DNA of 64,000 bases, taken from positions 69,369,405 to 69,433,404 of the forward strand of contig CM044322.1 in assembly GCA_024291935.2 (NCBI GenBank), written 5' to 3'. This stretch comes from Okapia johnstoni. Lineage: Eukaryota; Chordata; Mammalia; Artiodactyla; Giraffidae. Below the pieces are notes generated by a model that ran no database searches, was not told where the DNA came from, and saw only the letters and a program-made list of their open reading frames with translations. Of the stretch, positions 25,201 through 35,838 are shown piece after piece (positions within the stretch are counted from its first letter, which is position 1; every line of letters begins with the position of its first letter). Position numbers and translations under genes: made by a program.

Positions 25201-28200
25201 CAACACTTAGCTCCCTGCCCCCGCATGGCCATGCCTGCCAAGGAGGGGAAGAGTGGCTGGGATACCAGCGCCGGCCCTGCTGCTGGAGTGGGCTCTTCTT
25301 GGCTCCCCTCTAGCCGGAAGCCCCATCTGTGCCTTCAGTTTTGCAGGGTGGGCTGGTGCTGGGAGCTAGAGCCTCACCACCGGCCCCTACACAGACTCTC
25401 ACCCCATGCTGCCTGCCCTGCTAACCTGCCCACATGGTGCTCCGAGATGACCTGACACTGAAACATCTTGGTTGGCTACTGAGTGGCTCAGAGTGCTTCC
25501 ACGTGTGTGTTCTCTCACTGTGCCCTACAGCCTCAGGGGCAGGGACATCTGGTTTCCTCTCTCCTAAATGGCCTGGCAAAGCGTCTCCAAGATGAATGCT
25601 GTTGACACGGGGTTACATCTGTGGGCATCTTCCAGCCTCACTGCTGGGGCTTCAGTTATTTGGGTAATTCTGGAAAGAGCTAGAGGAGAGGCAGGACAGT
25701 TTAGGGGCTGGGAGCCCTGGCTTTAGATCACTTGGGCACAAGTTCTGGATCTGCCCCTTGCTACTATGGGACCCCTGACCCCCTTCAGTGCCTCCGTTTC
25801 CTCACTACTAAATGAAAACCATATGTACAACTGACCCTTAATCAATGCTGGGGTTAACTGCATATGGCACATGGTGGGCCCTCAGTACCCTGCATCTGTG
25901 GATTCAGCTAACCACAGACCACGTAGTACCATAGTACGTACTACTGAAAAGCATCTGAAGACAAGTGGACCCATGCAGTTCAAACCTGCACTGTTCATGG
26001 GGCAACTGCAGTTAATGTGAGGATTAAATGAGTCTCCACACTTAGAACAGTGCCTGGCACACATTAGGCCCAATAATTATCATTTTAAATTCTAACCACT
26101 TCCCAGCAGACCCGGTTCCTGCCGTTTCTCTGTTCTGTGAACAGAGCCTTATGACTCCTCACACCCCCATGGAGAACCCTACCTCCTCACATCACAGTTC
26201 AACCCCCATCTGCATTTCTCAAGATGGCCTTTATGATCCCAAACCCAGGAGTTCTCCATGCATTCTCACAGCCAGATGCTGGGCCCTCTCTAGCAATTAC
26301 TCTCCCCTGGAGGGCCGAGTCTCCCCATTTTACAGAAGGGGAAAGTGAGGCTGAGAGCAGGGAGGCCTCCTGAGATCACCCAGAGGGAAGGTTGGGGGCA
26401 TGGGTTCCCAGGCCCACTGCTGGGCCCACTTGAGGGCCTGGAGTCCCTGCCCAGTCCAGCTGGGCTGTCTGAGAATGCTCAAAGTACTGGGATCACCAAC
26501 CCAGGGTCTTCACTTGCTTAGAATTAAGCTGGGAAAGTGAAACAAGGGAGACGTCTATTGACTCCCCCCTCCCCACCCTGCCACTCCCACGGCTGAAAGG
26601 CAGACAGGAGAAATCCCCGAGGCTCTCCCTGCATGGGCCCTCTGCCCCGACCTCCTGGGGGCCCCCCCTCCGGAGGATGGGCCAGGCCAACTCTTGCCAG
26701 CAGCTGCCAGGGCCCAGTTGCTTAGTGACCCAGCGCTGCCCGCCCTCATCCTGCAGGGCAAACAGCTGAGCAATCACAGACGGGATGGAGGGGCCGCTCT
26801 GTTTGGAAAGTTGTCCTTGCATTTTCTGCTCACTCAGTGAGATTTTTCTTTTCAGAGTCACTGGAAAAATCCATTGATTCCGCATCCCGAATCTCAGCAA
26901 GTTTCCCTTTCTCACAGTCCCGAGATCCGCTTTCACACGCTCAGCCTAGAGTGCTCTGTGTGTGCCCTCCAGGAGTGCCCACCACCCCTTAGGCAAAGAA
27001 TTTTTGTGAGGAAGAACCTCCAAGCCACCTCCTCCTTTATCAAGCATGCATTTAGTGCCTGCCACGTGCCAGGGACACAATGCTAAACAAGATACGGTTC
27101 CTCACCCAGAAAATTATAGACCATCAAAATGAGGGGTAGGAGAGGAGGATATGGTGGTTTTCGGGGAGCAGAAAGAAGGAAGCATCAAGTTGCAACTGGA
27201 AATGTTCTGTGAACACCGGGACCCACCAATGCGCCCATTCTCCTTGCTAATGTACACTTTCCCAGCCATGTGTGACTATGGAGGTTGTACCTGTCCACGG
27301 CCTCTCCACGTGTTCAGGCCAACAGAGAGCCTGGCCTCGTATCCTCCGCTGCAAGGCTGGTCCCTGCAGCCCCCGTGCCTCTTGTCGCCCACATCACAGT
27401 GTGGGGGACAGCCCAACACCACCCCTCATGCTCGGGGAGAGCCAGGAGATGAGGAGGAGAAGGAGGGACTCGCAGACTCGAAGCTGGTGAAGGGATGCTG
27501 ATAGCGTACGGCGATCAGGTTTCCCAAGACCCGAACAGGGGAAAACTGCCTGGATTTTAACATCAGGCAAAGAACAAATAATATAAAGACAGCGTCCTGT
27601 GGCAGGTGACCAGACGAGAGCTGGGATACCTGAGGTTATTTGGAGCCTTTCAAAACTTGACTCTCACCCAAGATGCCACGTGTGTGGTGGGAAGAGTGTG
27701 TGTTCTGGAGTTGGGTGAGCGTGGGGTGTGGGCCTCGCCCTTGGCTAAGACCTCTCACATAGGACCTCGTTGAACGTGCCAGCCTTCTGGCTTGACAGCA
27801 ACAGAAACTCTGCCAGTGTGGTCTGTCAGGTGGAAACACGCTGCCGCCCTCCCTGCTTTTTATTTTTAACCTAGGATTGTAGCCTCACGGGCAGCAGGGA
27901 TCCAACCAGATGGAGCCACGTTGTGTAGCGCCATGGACAAGGAAGGGCTGATAAATGGGTTGGAGGACGACGGTGTGATGAGCACAGGTTCCCTCCCTTG
28001 CCTGTGGGAACTACATGCAGGGCTGCTCAGAAACAAGGGAATGGCTGTAACGACCCATCACAGTCTCCTCCAGCTCCAGGAGTCGCTGCTTTTCACAGGC
28101 TAAGCTGATCTCCTCCAACCCCCTCCCCCCCCCCAACGGTGGCTGCAGTTGTGTCGCTGCCAGCTTGTCCCCAGCCCCCTCCTGGGTTATCTATGCCCAG

Positions 28201-31200
28201 GCCCTCTGATTCTGGGGGTCAGTCCCCCCGCCCCTGCCCGATCTTGGGAGCTGGCACCACCTCCTGATGAAAGCCATGTGGCTGCAGGGCAGACGCAATG
28301 TCCTCCCCCAGGGGACCCTCTGCCCATGGGCCCCCATCCAGACCCTTCACGGGTGGGGAAGGGGAGCAACTGGGGTCTGCTGCACAGTGTGGCTGGGGCC
28401 ATAGGTCTTTATACATTTTATCCATCTCTGTATCTCCCGACCCCCTGGCCCCGTGCTATAAGAAAATTGAAAACACAGCGTTTTGATTGAGGCCAGGCAT
28501 TGTGGCGTTTTGGATGCAACATTAACAGGCAGGAACCAGTGTGGACTTTGCTCTAGAAGTAAAGAGGAGGCTCTGAAGGCTTTGGGACACCAGAATGATA
28601 TGCCATCAAATGCAGGGTACACAGAAGGTGAGGAAACAGAAGGGAAACTGGTTGGGTGACCTCCTGGAGCATCTCGGGAAGAGTTGACAAGCCCCCAACT
28701 AAGTAGGGCAGGGTGGGGGACAGAAAGGAGAGACCACACCATGGAGGCAGAAGCCACAGTGATAGACTGGATGGAAGGTGTGAGAGGGGGGATCCTTCAG
28801 GTGCTGAAGGTGGGGGGCTAGGAGGACGAGGCAGAGACAGGGAGGGAGATTAATCACGGGTGAAGCTACGAGCTGGTTCTGGACACATTAAATTTTAGGC
28901 ATCTGAGGGGCATGAGAGACCTCCGACAGGCTACAGAAAGCTTTATTCTACAGCTAAGAAGAGAAGTGAGATGGGGAATGTAGTCTGGGGAGCTGCACAT
29001 AAAGCTGGGGTGGGGTGGGAGAGAAGAGATGGGAACCAGGACAGAACCACGGACAGAAGCCGCTGGCTCAGCGAGTCCAACTTGCAGGGTTCTGCCTCTA
29101 CCTCCTGGTTCTGAAATTAAATGCCCCTGGTTCCTGGCAAATTGATCTAGTCCTCTTATCCCCAGAGAATATGCCTTGCCAGGACTGGGGTGCTATCTTA
29201 TGGGTAGACCGAGCTATTCAGAAGAGGAAATGAGGTCCTGAACGAAGACAGGTCTGGGTCCTCCACACAGGAGGATCCCAGAGCTGAAAAGCACACAGAT
29301 GTGGGTTACCTGGCAAGTCAAGATCAGCAGAGGGCTGGGAACACAGGCTGCTGGGCACACAGCGTGAGCCTGATGGCACCTCCCTGTCCAGCTCATGGCT
29401 TGGAACCTGGATCCAGCGTCCAGCCTGATGGTGTAAACTAAGAGCTGGGATTCAGGGTTGAGAGCTGTGTAAAATTTTCCTTTCTCCCAAAACAATGTGG
29501 GTGAATGGGTGTTATATGTGTGCTGAGATGTAACTTTAGAGGAAAAAGCGGGCCAAGTCCGGATAAATTTAAACGTGTGAAGAGAAAGGGTTGAGTGGGA
29601 GTGGAGGAATCTGGAACACAAAAGGGAGGATGTCTTGGGTGAGTCCCAGGTGGTCCTGGAGAAGGAGCTCGTGTCAACCATTCAGGCCCTTTTCCCAACC
29701 CCACCCTAGGGAAGTCCTTACAATTTAGAGAACTTAGCAGTCAGGATCTCTCTCTGCCAGTCCCACGAGAGACTGCTAAGAAGGCTCTGCTCCCATGCAA
29801 AGTGGGGAAGGACTCTCAGTTAAAGTAGAAAAGGACAGGCTCATGTGACACTCGTTGAAAGGACCAGACGAAGTGCCCGAGTCTGGAGGGTTGAAGTGTC
29901 TTGGCCACAGCCCCTCAGCTAAGAGCTGGAGTTGAGCTGAGAAGCCAGGACTTGGCTTACGGTTCTGTGTGGCTTCTGTTCCATCATGAACCAGTCATGA
30001 TCACCAAGGATTATCCCCTCAACATCCCTGCCAGCATGCTGTGCTGAGAGTAATGCAGATTGCTTTCAGCAGGGACCCGGGGCTCTGGGTCCTCAGGGCT
30101 GTCTCTATTTAGCTGAGTGACCAGGAACAAAGCCTCCTGGGCTTCCAGCCTAGGAATCTGTCATAAATGCTCATCTCACATTCCAACTGGAGCCATCAAT
30201 TACCAAATATTTCCTAAACAGTTGGTTCTCAGACTTTCTATGAGAGTCACCAAGGGGGATGTATTTTACAAAAGCAGATTTGAAGGTCCTACCTTCAAAG
30301 ATTCAGGAGCCAAGAAGTCTAGAGTGGGGCCCTTGACTGTCCATTATCAAAAAGCGATCCAAAGAGAGATTTCCAATGTCAGTGGCCAGGGTCAACCTGT
30401 GAGCACCACTGAAGGCTTTAGATGCTAAGAGGAATCAGGGCAGTGCTGAGTAAGGAAAAGCATCTTTCCTCCAAAAGTTCCCAGTGTAGCTGGGGGAGAT
30501 AGGGTCACCCACCCCAGGAACAGCACCTCCTCAGTGACAGACAGAGAAGTACAAAGTCAAAGAGACAAGGGTTGCAGCCCTTCACCAAGAGAGCAGAGCA
30601 GAGTTTCCCAAGGTGGTTGGGCAGAGGTGGGAGGAGGGATGCGTGGCAGAGACGGCTAAGTGTTCACCACAACCGGCCTCCTCGTCCACCTGGGCTCACA
30701 GCTGTATTTCATTTCTCAACCTCCCTGTGGTTAGGAGTGGCCACGTGACTGAGTTCTGGCCAATGGCCCAGGGGTGTAGAACACACACACCACTTCCGGG
30801 CCTGACCCACAGACTCTCCCACGTGTTATCCTGAGTCCCACCTGCCAATGTAACTTTCCTTAAAGAGGGAAATAAGCTTATGTTGTATCTGATGACTGAA
30901 AATAATGGGGCTGTTTGTGACATGTCAGTCCATCCTGATTACACAGGATGCAAGAGAGACGGCGCAGCGATTAAACTCGACCAGCATTCAGCCAGTGCCG
31001 GCTTCTGTAAGCAGCGGCTGCTGCTGCATAGCACCTGCAGGGGACGCGAGTCCTGATCTCACACAGCTTACCATTGTCGTGGAGAAAGGCAACGCTGAGA
31101 AGGGCCAGAGCAGCAGCAGGCCACTGGGCCCCCAGGAGGGGACCACAGACTCCAGCCCCAGAGGGTGGGTATTGCAGGCCCTGCCAGCGTGGAGAGGTGA

Positions 31201-34200
31201 GTCGTGGGCTGGGCAGGCTTCCGAGAAAGCACATAAAACAGTAGTGATGGTCCAGCGGCGCTGAAGATTTTTATCTTTATTGTTCAAATTTGGAACTAAC
31301 TTATTTTAGTGTCCTTTATTTCTCACGCCAAGAAGGTCAGGGGCAGGTATGGAGGTGGAGGCCTGGGTATGCCTGCTGCAGGCAGAGAGATAGGGATTTC
31401 CCTGACTGGTCGGGCTTGCATGACGTCCCTGGAACCATAGAGCCTTGTCTACGGAGGGGCCAAGTGGCCAGGTGAGAGGAGAGGAGGCAAGTGCAAAGAT
31501 GGAACTGGGAGTGGCTTCGTCCTGTGACCTCTGGGACTGCGCCCCTTCCTCTTTGAATCTTCCTTAAATTTTTCAAAAATCAATGGTGTCAATGTAGACC
31601 AGGAAGGGCCCGGGGTGGGGAGGGGGGGGATGGGAATACATTCCAGCTGTGCTTAAGTATATATTATACTTTAACCACAGATAGAGCCCAACCTTCTGCC
31701 TCTGTAGCCACAAAGAAAACACACACGACAAAGATACAGCAAGCACTACCTAGGAGAGATGCTAAGACGAACTTGTAAGATTCTGGGACTGATGACAGGG
31801 ACCCCTGTTAGTACCAAGTGTAGAATGAACACTTGTGGGCCATACTGTGCCTTAGGAACGGAGGGGTGCAAGGACCCCGTACCCCTTTCCTAGCCTGAGG
31901 CTGTTTGGCTTCTTCCACTGTGTAGAAGGCTCTGAGCGGACAAGAAGGCTCATGACTGTCCCCGTCACCCACTGAGTGATGAAGACCTAGAAGAGCTCCT
32001 GACAAGGTGTCCGAGAGACCCCATCCAGCCAGATGTTTGTTCTGCTGACGACCTCGTGCCTCTCTGGCTTCAGCCTCTCCATCTGTAAACAGATGGTAGA
32101 CTCGGGTCCTTCCAGCTCGGACATTCTGCAAGCAGGAGGCTTTCTGTGTCCCCAAAGCATTCACCCCAGTGGTCTGGGTGGTGCCTGGGGTCCCAAAGCC
32201 TGTGGAACATGCAGAGAAAACTCAGGGTGTCTGTGTCCCTGCTCAGAGGTCAGAGCCTGGAACTGCCGCCCCTGCAGGCATCTGGGGAACTGAGGGGAGT
32301 GAAGCCCACCTCCCTTCTAGGGTCAGATCCCAGACAGGAAGACAGGAGCAGCTGGCAGGGACGGTCAGAGATCACAGGCACCAGGCCCACACATCACCAA
32401 ACCCTGCCTTCTGTGGGCCTAAAGCAGAAAAACCTCCGGGCTGGGAGACGAGAGATACATGTTCCAACCCTGGGGGTCCGTGAGGAACTTCCTGGGTGGC
32501 CTCGAATGACTCCTACCCCGACGCCAATGTCTTGAACCAGGTGACCGTATGGACGCCTTCCGGAGAGCTGCTTGGTCTGCACTTCTGAGCTCTCAGGTTG
32601 GGGTTCCCCCAAGCCACCGGGGGCTCCATTTGGAGACACAATCCAGGGCAAATGACCTAATCGTGCCCAGCAGCCAAGGTAGAAGTCCCTGCAGGGCACC
32701 ACCTCCACCCCCTGAAACAGACTGAAGACTGGGGCTCTGTGGCCGTCTCAGAGGAGGGCTGGGGCCCCAGAGCTGCTGCTTTCTGAACGGAGGGAACCAG
32801 CCGGGCCCAGGGCCTGGCCCCACTTCCTCTGGCGCTGCCGCTCCACCTTCAGGGCCTCCTGGCTGCGCATTGCCCCTCTCTCCCCGATGCTCCTGCCCCC
32901 CCACTGAAAGGGCTGGACAGAGGTCTCGGGAGCTCCCTGCAGGCTGGGCCAGTGAAGGCTCCCAGGACTGCGGGAGGCTTCCCCCCGCGGCTCCGCTCCA
33001 GCCAGGCACACGACAGACCGGCAGATACAGGTTGCTCTGACAAGGCTATTTATAGACACCGGCTCGGGCCTTTCCCGAATGGGGGCCTCAGTCTCTCGGC
33101 GACTGGGAAACACATAAATGCCTTTCCTTGGAGACAGGAAGGAGGAATTCTCCTGGGAACTCAGACTGGGTAGGGAAAAAAGCAATGATGGGAGTCAGAA
33201 TGGGGCCAGGATATGGCCGATCTCTTGGAAATCCTTTCTAGAGGTGGCTCCAAGGGAGAAGAGAGACCTGAAGTGTTTTAAAGCTGGAAAAGCATGTAGA
33301 AGGACAGGAGACTGAGATATGTGGATGAAGCATCCTGGTTCCTACGCCAGCCACGTGCACCCCTGCACAGCCAGTGGTGCCACCCAGTGTTTGCCCCCAA
33401 ACGAGAGGCGGCCCTGCACCCCCTGTCTCCGTGGAGAGGGCTGTACAGACAGCAAGGCTGGTGCTGAGGAAGATGTCTCCAATAGCAGTTCTGAATCTCA
33501 GTCAAGACTCCGCACACACTGTAGCTGGGCAGAGTCCAGGGACAAGAGGGGCCATGTCCATCTCTCTCTCTCTGAGGCATTATCCTTATCACCCTGTGTG
33601 GGGTTCAATAAAACCCATTTCTCGGAAGGGATTCCCACCCTCTGAGGGCTTACAAACTTGCGAAAACGAGGTAGGGGCTGTGCAGAGACCTCATGCCATG
33701 CAATGGATTCAAGAACCAGACAAAGCTGGAGTTACTGTGGTTGCAAAGAGAGAGGGGATGGAGGTACAAAGCCGAAGGTGTGTTTTTAAGAGTGATCCCT
33801 GGAAAGGGTTTTGGGGGAGAATGAGAGAAGGCTATTTGGGTCAAAAAACAAGTCACCTCCCCATGCCAGTATGAAAAAAAGTGAAAGTGTTAGTTACTCA
33901 GTCACGTCCAGCTCTTTGTGGCCCCATGGACTGTAGCCTGCCAGGCTCTTCTGTCCAAGGAATTCTCCAGCCAAGAATACTGGAGTGGGTTGCCATTTCC
34001 TTCTCCAGAGGATCTTTCCAACCCAGAGACTGAACCTCGGTCTCCCGCATTGTAGGCAGATTCTTTACCATCTGAGCCACCAGGGAAGCCCCTGCATATT
34101 TTATTGTAAAATATCTCTGTTTCTCCCAAGAATCACCAGAAACAGATACCTTTTTTATCTGCCATGTGAAAGAAGCCTCAGCTCTGCAATGCCCCTTCCT

Positions 34201-35838
34201 CTACCCAATCGCACAAAAAGCCCACCTTCCAGGGCCGAGGGCTTACAGCCTGGCTGGCAGCAAGTGCAGCAGCTAAACTTTGTTCTAAAAACAGGAACCA
34301 TTTCCTACCCAGCAGCAGCAAAACTCTCTAGGGCAATGGTTCTCAACCTCAGTTGCATCTCAGAAGTAACAGGAGAGCTTTTCAAAATCTTGATGCCCAG
34401 GCTTCACCCCAGACCAATGAAATCAGACTTCCGTGCTGTGGGACCCAAGAACCCATATTTTCTAAAGCTCAGTAGGCAATTCCAGTGTGCAGCTAAGGCT
34501 GAGATCTACTGGCCTAAAGACCCTAGACAGCTGGAGTGCCCTTAAATATGTATATGGGTGGGGGTGAGGGTAGAAGGGGATATACAGGTTGAGGCAAGAA
34601 CCCCAGGGGAGAGCTGGACACCCTCTCTTAGCAGCCATGCTCTCTGCATGAGCCCTCCTGACCCCCTGCCGCAGTTTCTCAAAGGGGTGCCCCAGAGCAC
34701 AGGCCTGTTGTAGTTGATTCTTCAAACACTAAAATCAAAACTTCTCTGCTGATTCTTGGGCGTCCTCTCACAGTGCATTTGTTTGATGGGCAGAACCCAG
34801 CAAATGTGGGGCCTACAGGCAAGATGAATTATTAACTACGGAGGCCCCAGAGTCAGATCTGGGGGAGTTTTTAGCTAATTTGACTCGATGTAGGACTGCT
34901 GAATTAATTATGAGCCTGCATACACCTGTAAAATGTAACCACTCACTTCTGTTTACAAACAGGCCCATTTAGGCAAGGACCTGGCTTGCAGTCCTCTCAT
35001 CTAGATAACAAAACAAATAAATAGAGCTCTGTCGCCACTGCCATGTAGCAGACACATGGCTGCAACGGGCAGAGTGCGGCCAGTGGACTCAGGTGAGCTG
35101 GATGTCTAGCATACACAGCTGCGTTAGGGAACACACGCAAACCCCTTAGGTTACCCCTAGCTAGCTCAGGAAGTCAACATGGTAGCAGCACAATGACCTA
35201 GGAGAGAAGTTTTAGTTTGCTTCTAAAAACACCCTGGACTTCTGCAAAGTTGCTGGGCTGTGTTTTAAGATGGTTTCTGGCTATTTGCAATACGGAAGTC
35301 TCAACCTAGCAATGTTATCCTTAATGAGGGACAGGGGGCTGTCCACTTGCCACCTGGAGCTTCAGAGCTCGGATTTGGGGGAAGGTCACCCTCCCAGGCA
35401 CAGGTGAGCATGTCGCCCAACCAGGAGCCAAGCGCTGTCCCCAAATCCTAGAGAGCCATTTTGAAAAGGTCAGGGGACAGGAAATGCTGAAAAGAACATT
35501 AAAAAAAAAAAAAAAAGACCAGTGTTTGCTGGTGGTCCCCAAAGGGCTCCAGATCCAACCCGGGTCCGCTCAGTCAACAAGTTCAAGAGGGCCCGCAGGG
35601 CAACTGCCCACCCACTCCTGTAAGATGTTGACAGCCTGTCTGCCAGGAGCCAGGTTTCCCTTCTAGACCACAGAGCTTGCTTCCCCCCAATGAAAGCCTC
35701 TTGTATCATTACATTTACCTTCGAAGGACGTTTGCTCTGCACATTCCTGAAGAAGGTGGTCTTGGCTGTGAAGAAGCAGTCCTCCAGTTCCTCCTCCAGG
35801 CTACAATACCCACTGCTCATGCTGCTGTCCACCGTCAT
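7140..35838 (-). CDS. RASSF5: RASSF5, RAPL (short) isoform, complete coding sequence over five exons
   Basis: RASSF5/RAPL is an effector of active Rap1/Ras. It controls lymphocyte adhesion and polarity and binds MST1/2 (Hippo) kinases. On the - strand the exons are 35838-35719, 11255-11145, 10075-9778, 8953-8838 and 7292-7140. They join in frame to 265 codons plus TAG, the length I recall for human RAPL. Residues 1-40 are the isoform-specific start ([20 protein letters not shown]...). Residues about 120-212 form the Ras-association domain and 216-265 the SARAH helix. All introns are GT-AG. An in-frame TAG sits directly before the ATG and fixes the start. The acceptor of the exon at 8953 is rebuilt by an L1 insertion. 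Most residues match human from memory; one visible change is Cys for Arg in [12 protein letters not shown]. Confidence 0.93.
7293..8837 (-). other. RASSF5: RASSF5 last intron
   Basis: A 1.5-kb GT-AG intron (donor GTAGGT at 8837). It holds old MIR-like text at about 7730-7870 and no recognised gene. Open frames here are short and unrelated to known proteins. Confidence 0.8.
8838..8953 (-). CDS. RASSF5: RASSF5 common coding exon (C-terminal part of the RA domain)
   Basis: It reads (V)[19 protein letters not shown] followed by [19 protein letters not shown], residues 177-215 of RAPL. The split Val codon (G | TG) joins the preceding exon correctly, and the donor GAG|GTAGGT is good. The acceptor is odd. 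Upstream of TTGCAG the - strand is TTTCACATATGGTAATATGC, with hardly any pyrimidine tract, because an L1 starts at 8960. Cys in VADCPLY replaces the Arg I recall in human. Confidence 0.95.
8950..8959. repeat. L1 target-site duplication, copy 1 (includes the splice acceptor now at the exon)
   Basis: AGCACTGCAA here is identical to 9304-9313. On the - strand it reads TTGCAG|TGCT, which is the 3' splice site of the RASSF5 exon. Confidence 0.85.
8960..9303 (+). mobile_element. 5'-truncated L1 with apparent 3' transduction
   Basis: 8960-9185 is a bovid-type L1 3' end: tattaccatatgtgaaacag, ggttcgatgcatgagacagg, ccactacagtattgtaaagt, then a first A-run at 9176-9185. It is followed by about 105 bp of unrelated sequence with AATAAA at 9275-9280 and a second A-run at 9292-9304. 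The whole unit is flanked by the 10-bp direct repeat AGCACTGCAA. It is antisense to RASSF5. Confidence 0.85.
9186..9291 (+). mobile_element. Probable 3'-transduced flank carried by the L1
   Basis: This lies between the L1's own A-run and a second, terminal A-run that abuts the target-site duplication. It contains a canonical AATAAA (9275-9280) about 12 bp before the second tail, as expected when an L1 transcript reads through to a downstream poly(A) signal in its source locus. Confidence 0.7.
9304..9313. repeat. L1 target-site duplication, copy 2
   Basis: The second copy of AGCACTGCAA. Its first A is continuous with the poly(A) tail, so the left border is uncertain by a few bases. Confidence 0.85.
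9308..9330 (-). promoter_or_regulatory. RASSF5: Displaced ancestral 3' splice site of the RASSF5 exon
   Basis: The - strand reads CCCCCTCTCTTGGTTTGCAG ending at 9308, followed by TGCT: a strong pyrimidine tract and AG. Before the L1 insertion this would have been joined directly to the exon now starting at 8953. It is now a candidate decoy acceptor 354 bp upstream. Confidence 0.75.
9778..10075 (-). CDS. RASSF5: RASSF5 common coding exon (main part of the RA domain)
   Basis: It reads [20 protein letters not shown] through [20 protein letters not shown] to [10 protein letters not shown], residues 78-176 plus one base. This is the Ras-association ubiquitin-like fold, including the basic strand region (KVHLKLRRP) that contacts Ras/Rap. 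The acceptor is CCTGGCAG at 10076 and the donor CAAG|GTATGAG at 9777. The frame is unbroken. It differs only conservatively from the human sequence as I recall it (Val for Ile in GFVKV, Asp for Glu in KDVD). Confidence 0.96.
10076..11144 (-). other. RASSF5: RASSF5 intron
   Basis: A 1.07-kb GT-AG intron with a MIR-like stretch near 10800-10900 ('actgaagctcagagaggtta'). No other feature is recognised. Confidence 0.75.
11145..11255 (-). CDS. RASSF5: RASSF5 first common coding exon
   Basis: The acceptor TCTGTTCCAG is followed by [20 protein letters not shown] and 17 more residues ending CLGMKL, then donor CTG|GTGAGC: 111 bp, phase 0 at both ends. It encodes the linker just before the RA domain, residues 41-77 in RAPL. 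Both the RAPL first exon and NORE1A exon 2 end at phase 0 and can splice into it. Confidence 0.95.
11415..11600 (+). repeat. MIR fragment
   Basis: It contains the MIR-like order of text ccaatctcctcacctgtgaa, atggggacaat, then gaaagggcccggcacacagg. Confidence 0.55.
11841..12028 (+). mobile_element. BOV-A2 SINE, sense, with a CA-repeat tail
   Basis: It starts gggcttccctggtggctcag and ends cagacacaactgagcaacta. The microsatellite that follows has grown from its 3' tail. Confidence 0.93.
12030..12165 (+). repeat. Compound (AC)n microsatellite
   Basis: Runs of acac broken by aga, ata and aaata units (acacagacac, acacatac, acacatagac), about 135 bp, directly after a SINE tail. Likely polymorphic. 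Confidence 0.95.
14578..14760 (+). mobile_element. MER5A-like hAT (Charlie) DNA transposon relic
   Basis: The text gaccagtgcttcttaaactt through ggttctgatttaagtgatct to cagcagtgttggagaac follows the MER5A consensus as I recall it. Confidence 0.7.
15875..16035 (-). repeat. MIR fragment, antisense
   Basis: It contains tttcacagatgaggaaacag, the complement of the conserved MIR core, preceded by agtactattatt. Confidence 0.65.
16095..16215 (+). repeat. L2 3'-end-like fragment
   Basis: The text gactgaagctccctaatgac through cacaaagcagataataaatg resembles the L2 3' tail. Confidence 0.5.
16405..16550 (+). repeat. MIR fragment
   Basis: ttcagattctgactcccact followed by agccttagcttcctcatctg, the MIR core in sense orientation. 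Confidence 0.6.
17870..17990 (+). repeat. MIR fragment
   Basis: gagtcacttcccctcccagg followed by gcctcagtttcctcatctga. Confidence 0.6.
18847..19051 (-). mobile_element. BOV-A2 SINE, antisense (first of a pair)
   Basis: From ttgctcagtcatgtttgact through agaatactggagtgggttgc to taccatctgagccagcaggg. Confidence 0.93.
19083..19283 (-). mobile_element. BOV-A2 SINE, antisense (second of a pair)
   Basis: From gaagtcgctcagtagtctac to accctctgagccactaggaa. Same orientation as the copy about 30 bp to the left. Confidence 0.93.
21850..22745 (+). mobile_element. Older L1 3' end (L1M type)
   Basis: Sense L1 text: ggacaaaggacttgaatagt, accacaatgagatacaatct, actgctggtgggaatggaaa, ending in a TA-rich tail and aataaaataaaaaga. 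It is diverged, with no intact frame. Confidence 0.85.
22750..24060 (+). mobile_element. L1 ORF2 fragment (endonuclease to reverse-transcriptase start)
   Basis: The frame at 22766-23401 contains [20 protein letters not shown] and [14 protein letters not shown], typical of the L1 endonuclease C-terminal half. A second frame at 23658-23969 has [20 protein letters not shown], the start of the L1 reverse-transcriptase domain. Frames are broken between and after these, so it is dead. Confidence 0.9.
24868..25058 (-). mobile_element. CHR-type SINE, antisense
   Basis: T-rich start, ggcatgtgggatcttagctt, tgatcaaggatcaaaccctc and terminal ccactggaccacgagggaag. Confidence 0.8.
25700..26085 (+). repeat. 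MIR split by a later DNA transposon
   Basis: The left part (to 25827) has gtgcctccgtttcctcacta. The right part (from about 26011) resumes with gtgaggattaaatgagtctc and agaacagtgcctggcacaca. The two halves are contiguous in the MIR consensus and are separated by the element at 25828-26010. Confidence 0.65.
25828..26010. mobile_element. Tigger/pogo-like inverted-repeat element inserted at TA
   Basis: The left end caactgacccttaatcaatg and the complement of the right end (actgcagttgccccatgaac) are imperfect inverted repeats, flanked by TA on both sides. It is short and non-autonomous and lies inside a MIR, so it inserted later than the MIR. Confidence 0.6.
30220..30425. mobile_element. MER5-like hAT relic
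   Basis: ttggttctcagactttctat through tttgaaggtcctaccttcaa resembles MER5-type nonautonomous elements; heavily diverged. Confidence 0.4.
33878..34092 (-). mobile_element. BOV-A2 SINE, antisense
   Basis: From gttagttactcagtcacgtc to accatctgagccaccaggga. Complete length with a clear tRNA-like end. Confidence 0.93.
34335..34510 (+). mobile_element. MER5A-like hAT relic
   Basis: gcaatggttctcaacctcag through cttgatgcccaggcttcacc to ccagtgtgcagctaaggctg follows the MER5A layout. Confidence 0.65.
35719..35838 (-). CDS. RASSF5: RASSF5 alternative first coding exon (RAPL start)
   Basis: On the - strand, ATG (35838-35836) opens 40 codons, [20 protein letters not shown] then [10 protein letters not shown] and [10 protein letters not shown], ending AAG|GTAAAT. 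This is the start I recall for RAPL/NORE1B, which lacks the proline-rich and C1 regions of NORE1A. TAG lies in frame immediately before the ATG. It joins at phase 0 to the exon at 11255. The exon sits at the edge of a CpG-rich block, so it has its own promoter. Confidence 0.95.

Larger units (their letters stand above)
11256..35718 (-). other. RASSF5: RASSF5 large intron between the RAPL first exon and the common exons
   Basis: A 24.5-kb intron. I found no coding exon or gene copy in it. It contains ruminant SINEs (11.84, 18.85, 19.08 and 33.88 kb), L1 pieces (21.85-24.06 kb), CHR SINE (24.87 kb), MIR, L2 and MER5-type relics, a Tigger-like element (25.83 kb) and microsatellites, listed separately. 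Many open frames of 60-150 codons occur, but none resembles a known protein. Confidence 0.8.

Noticed and set aside
32593..33185. Overlapping long - frames (138 and 145 codons)
   Set aside because: No similarity recognised, and competing frames of equal length on the other strand. Typical of GC-rich intron.
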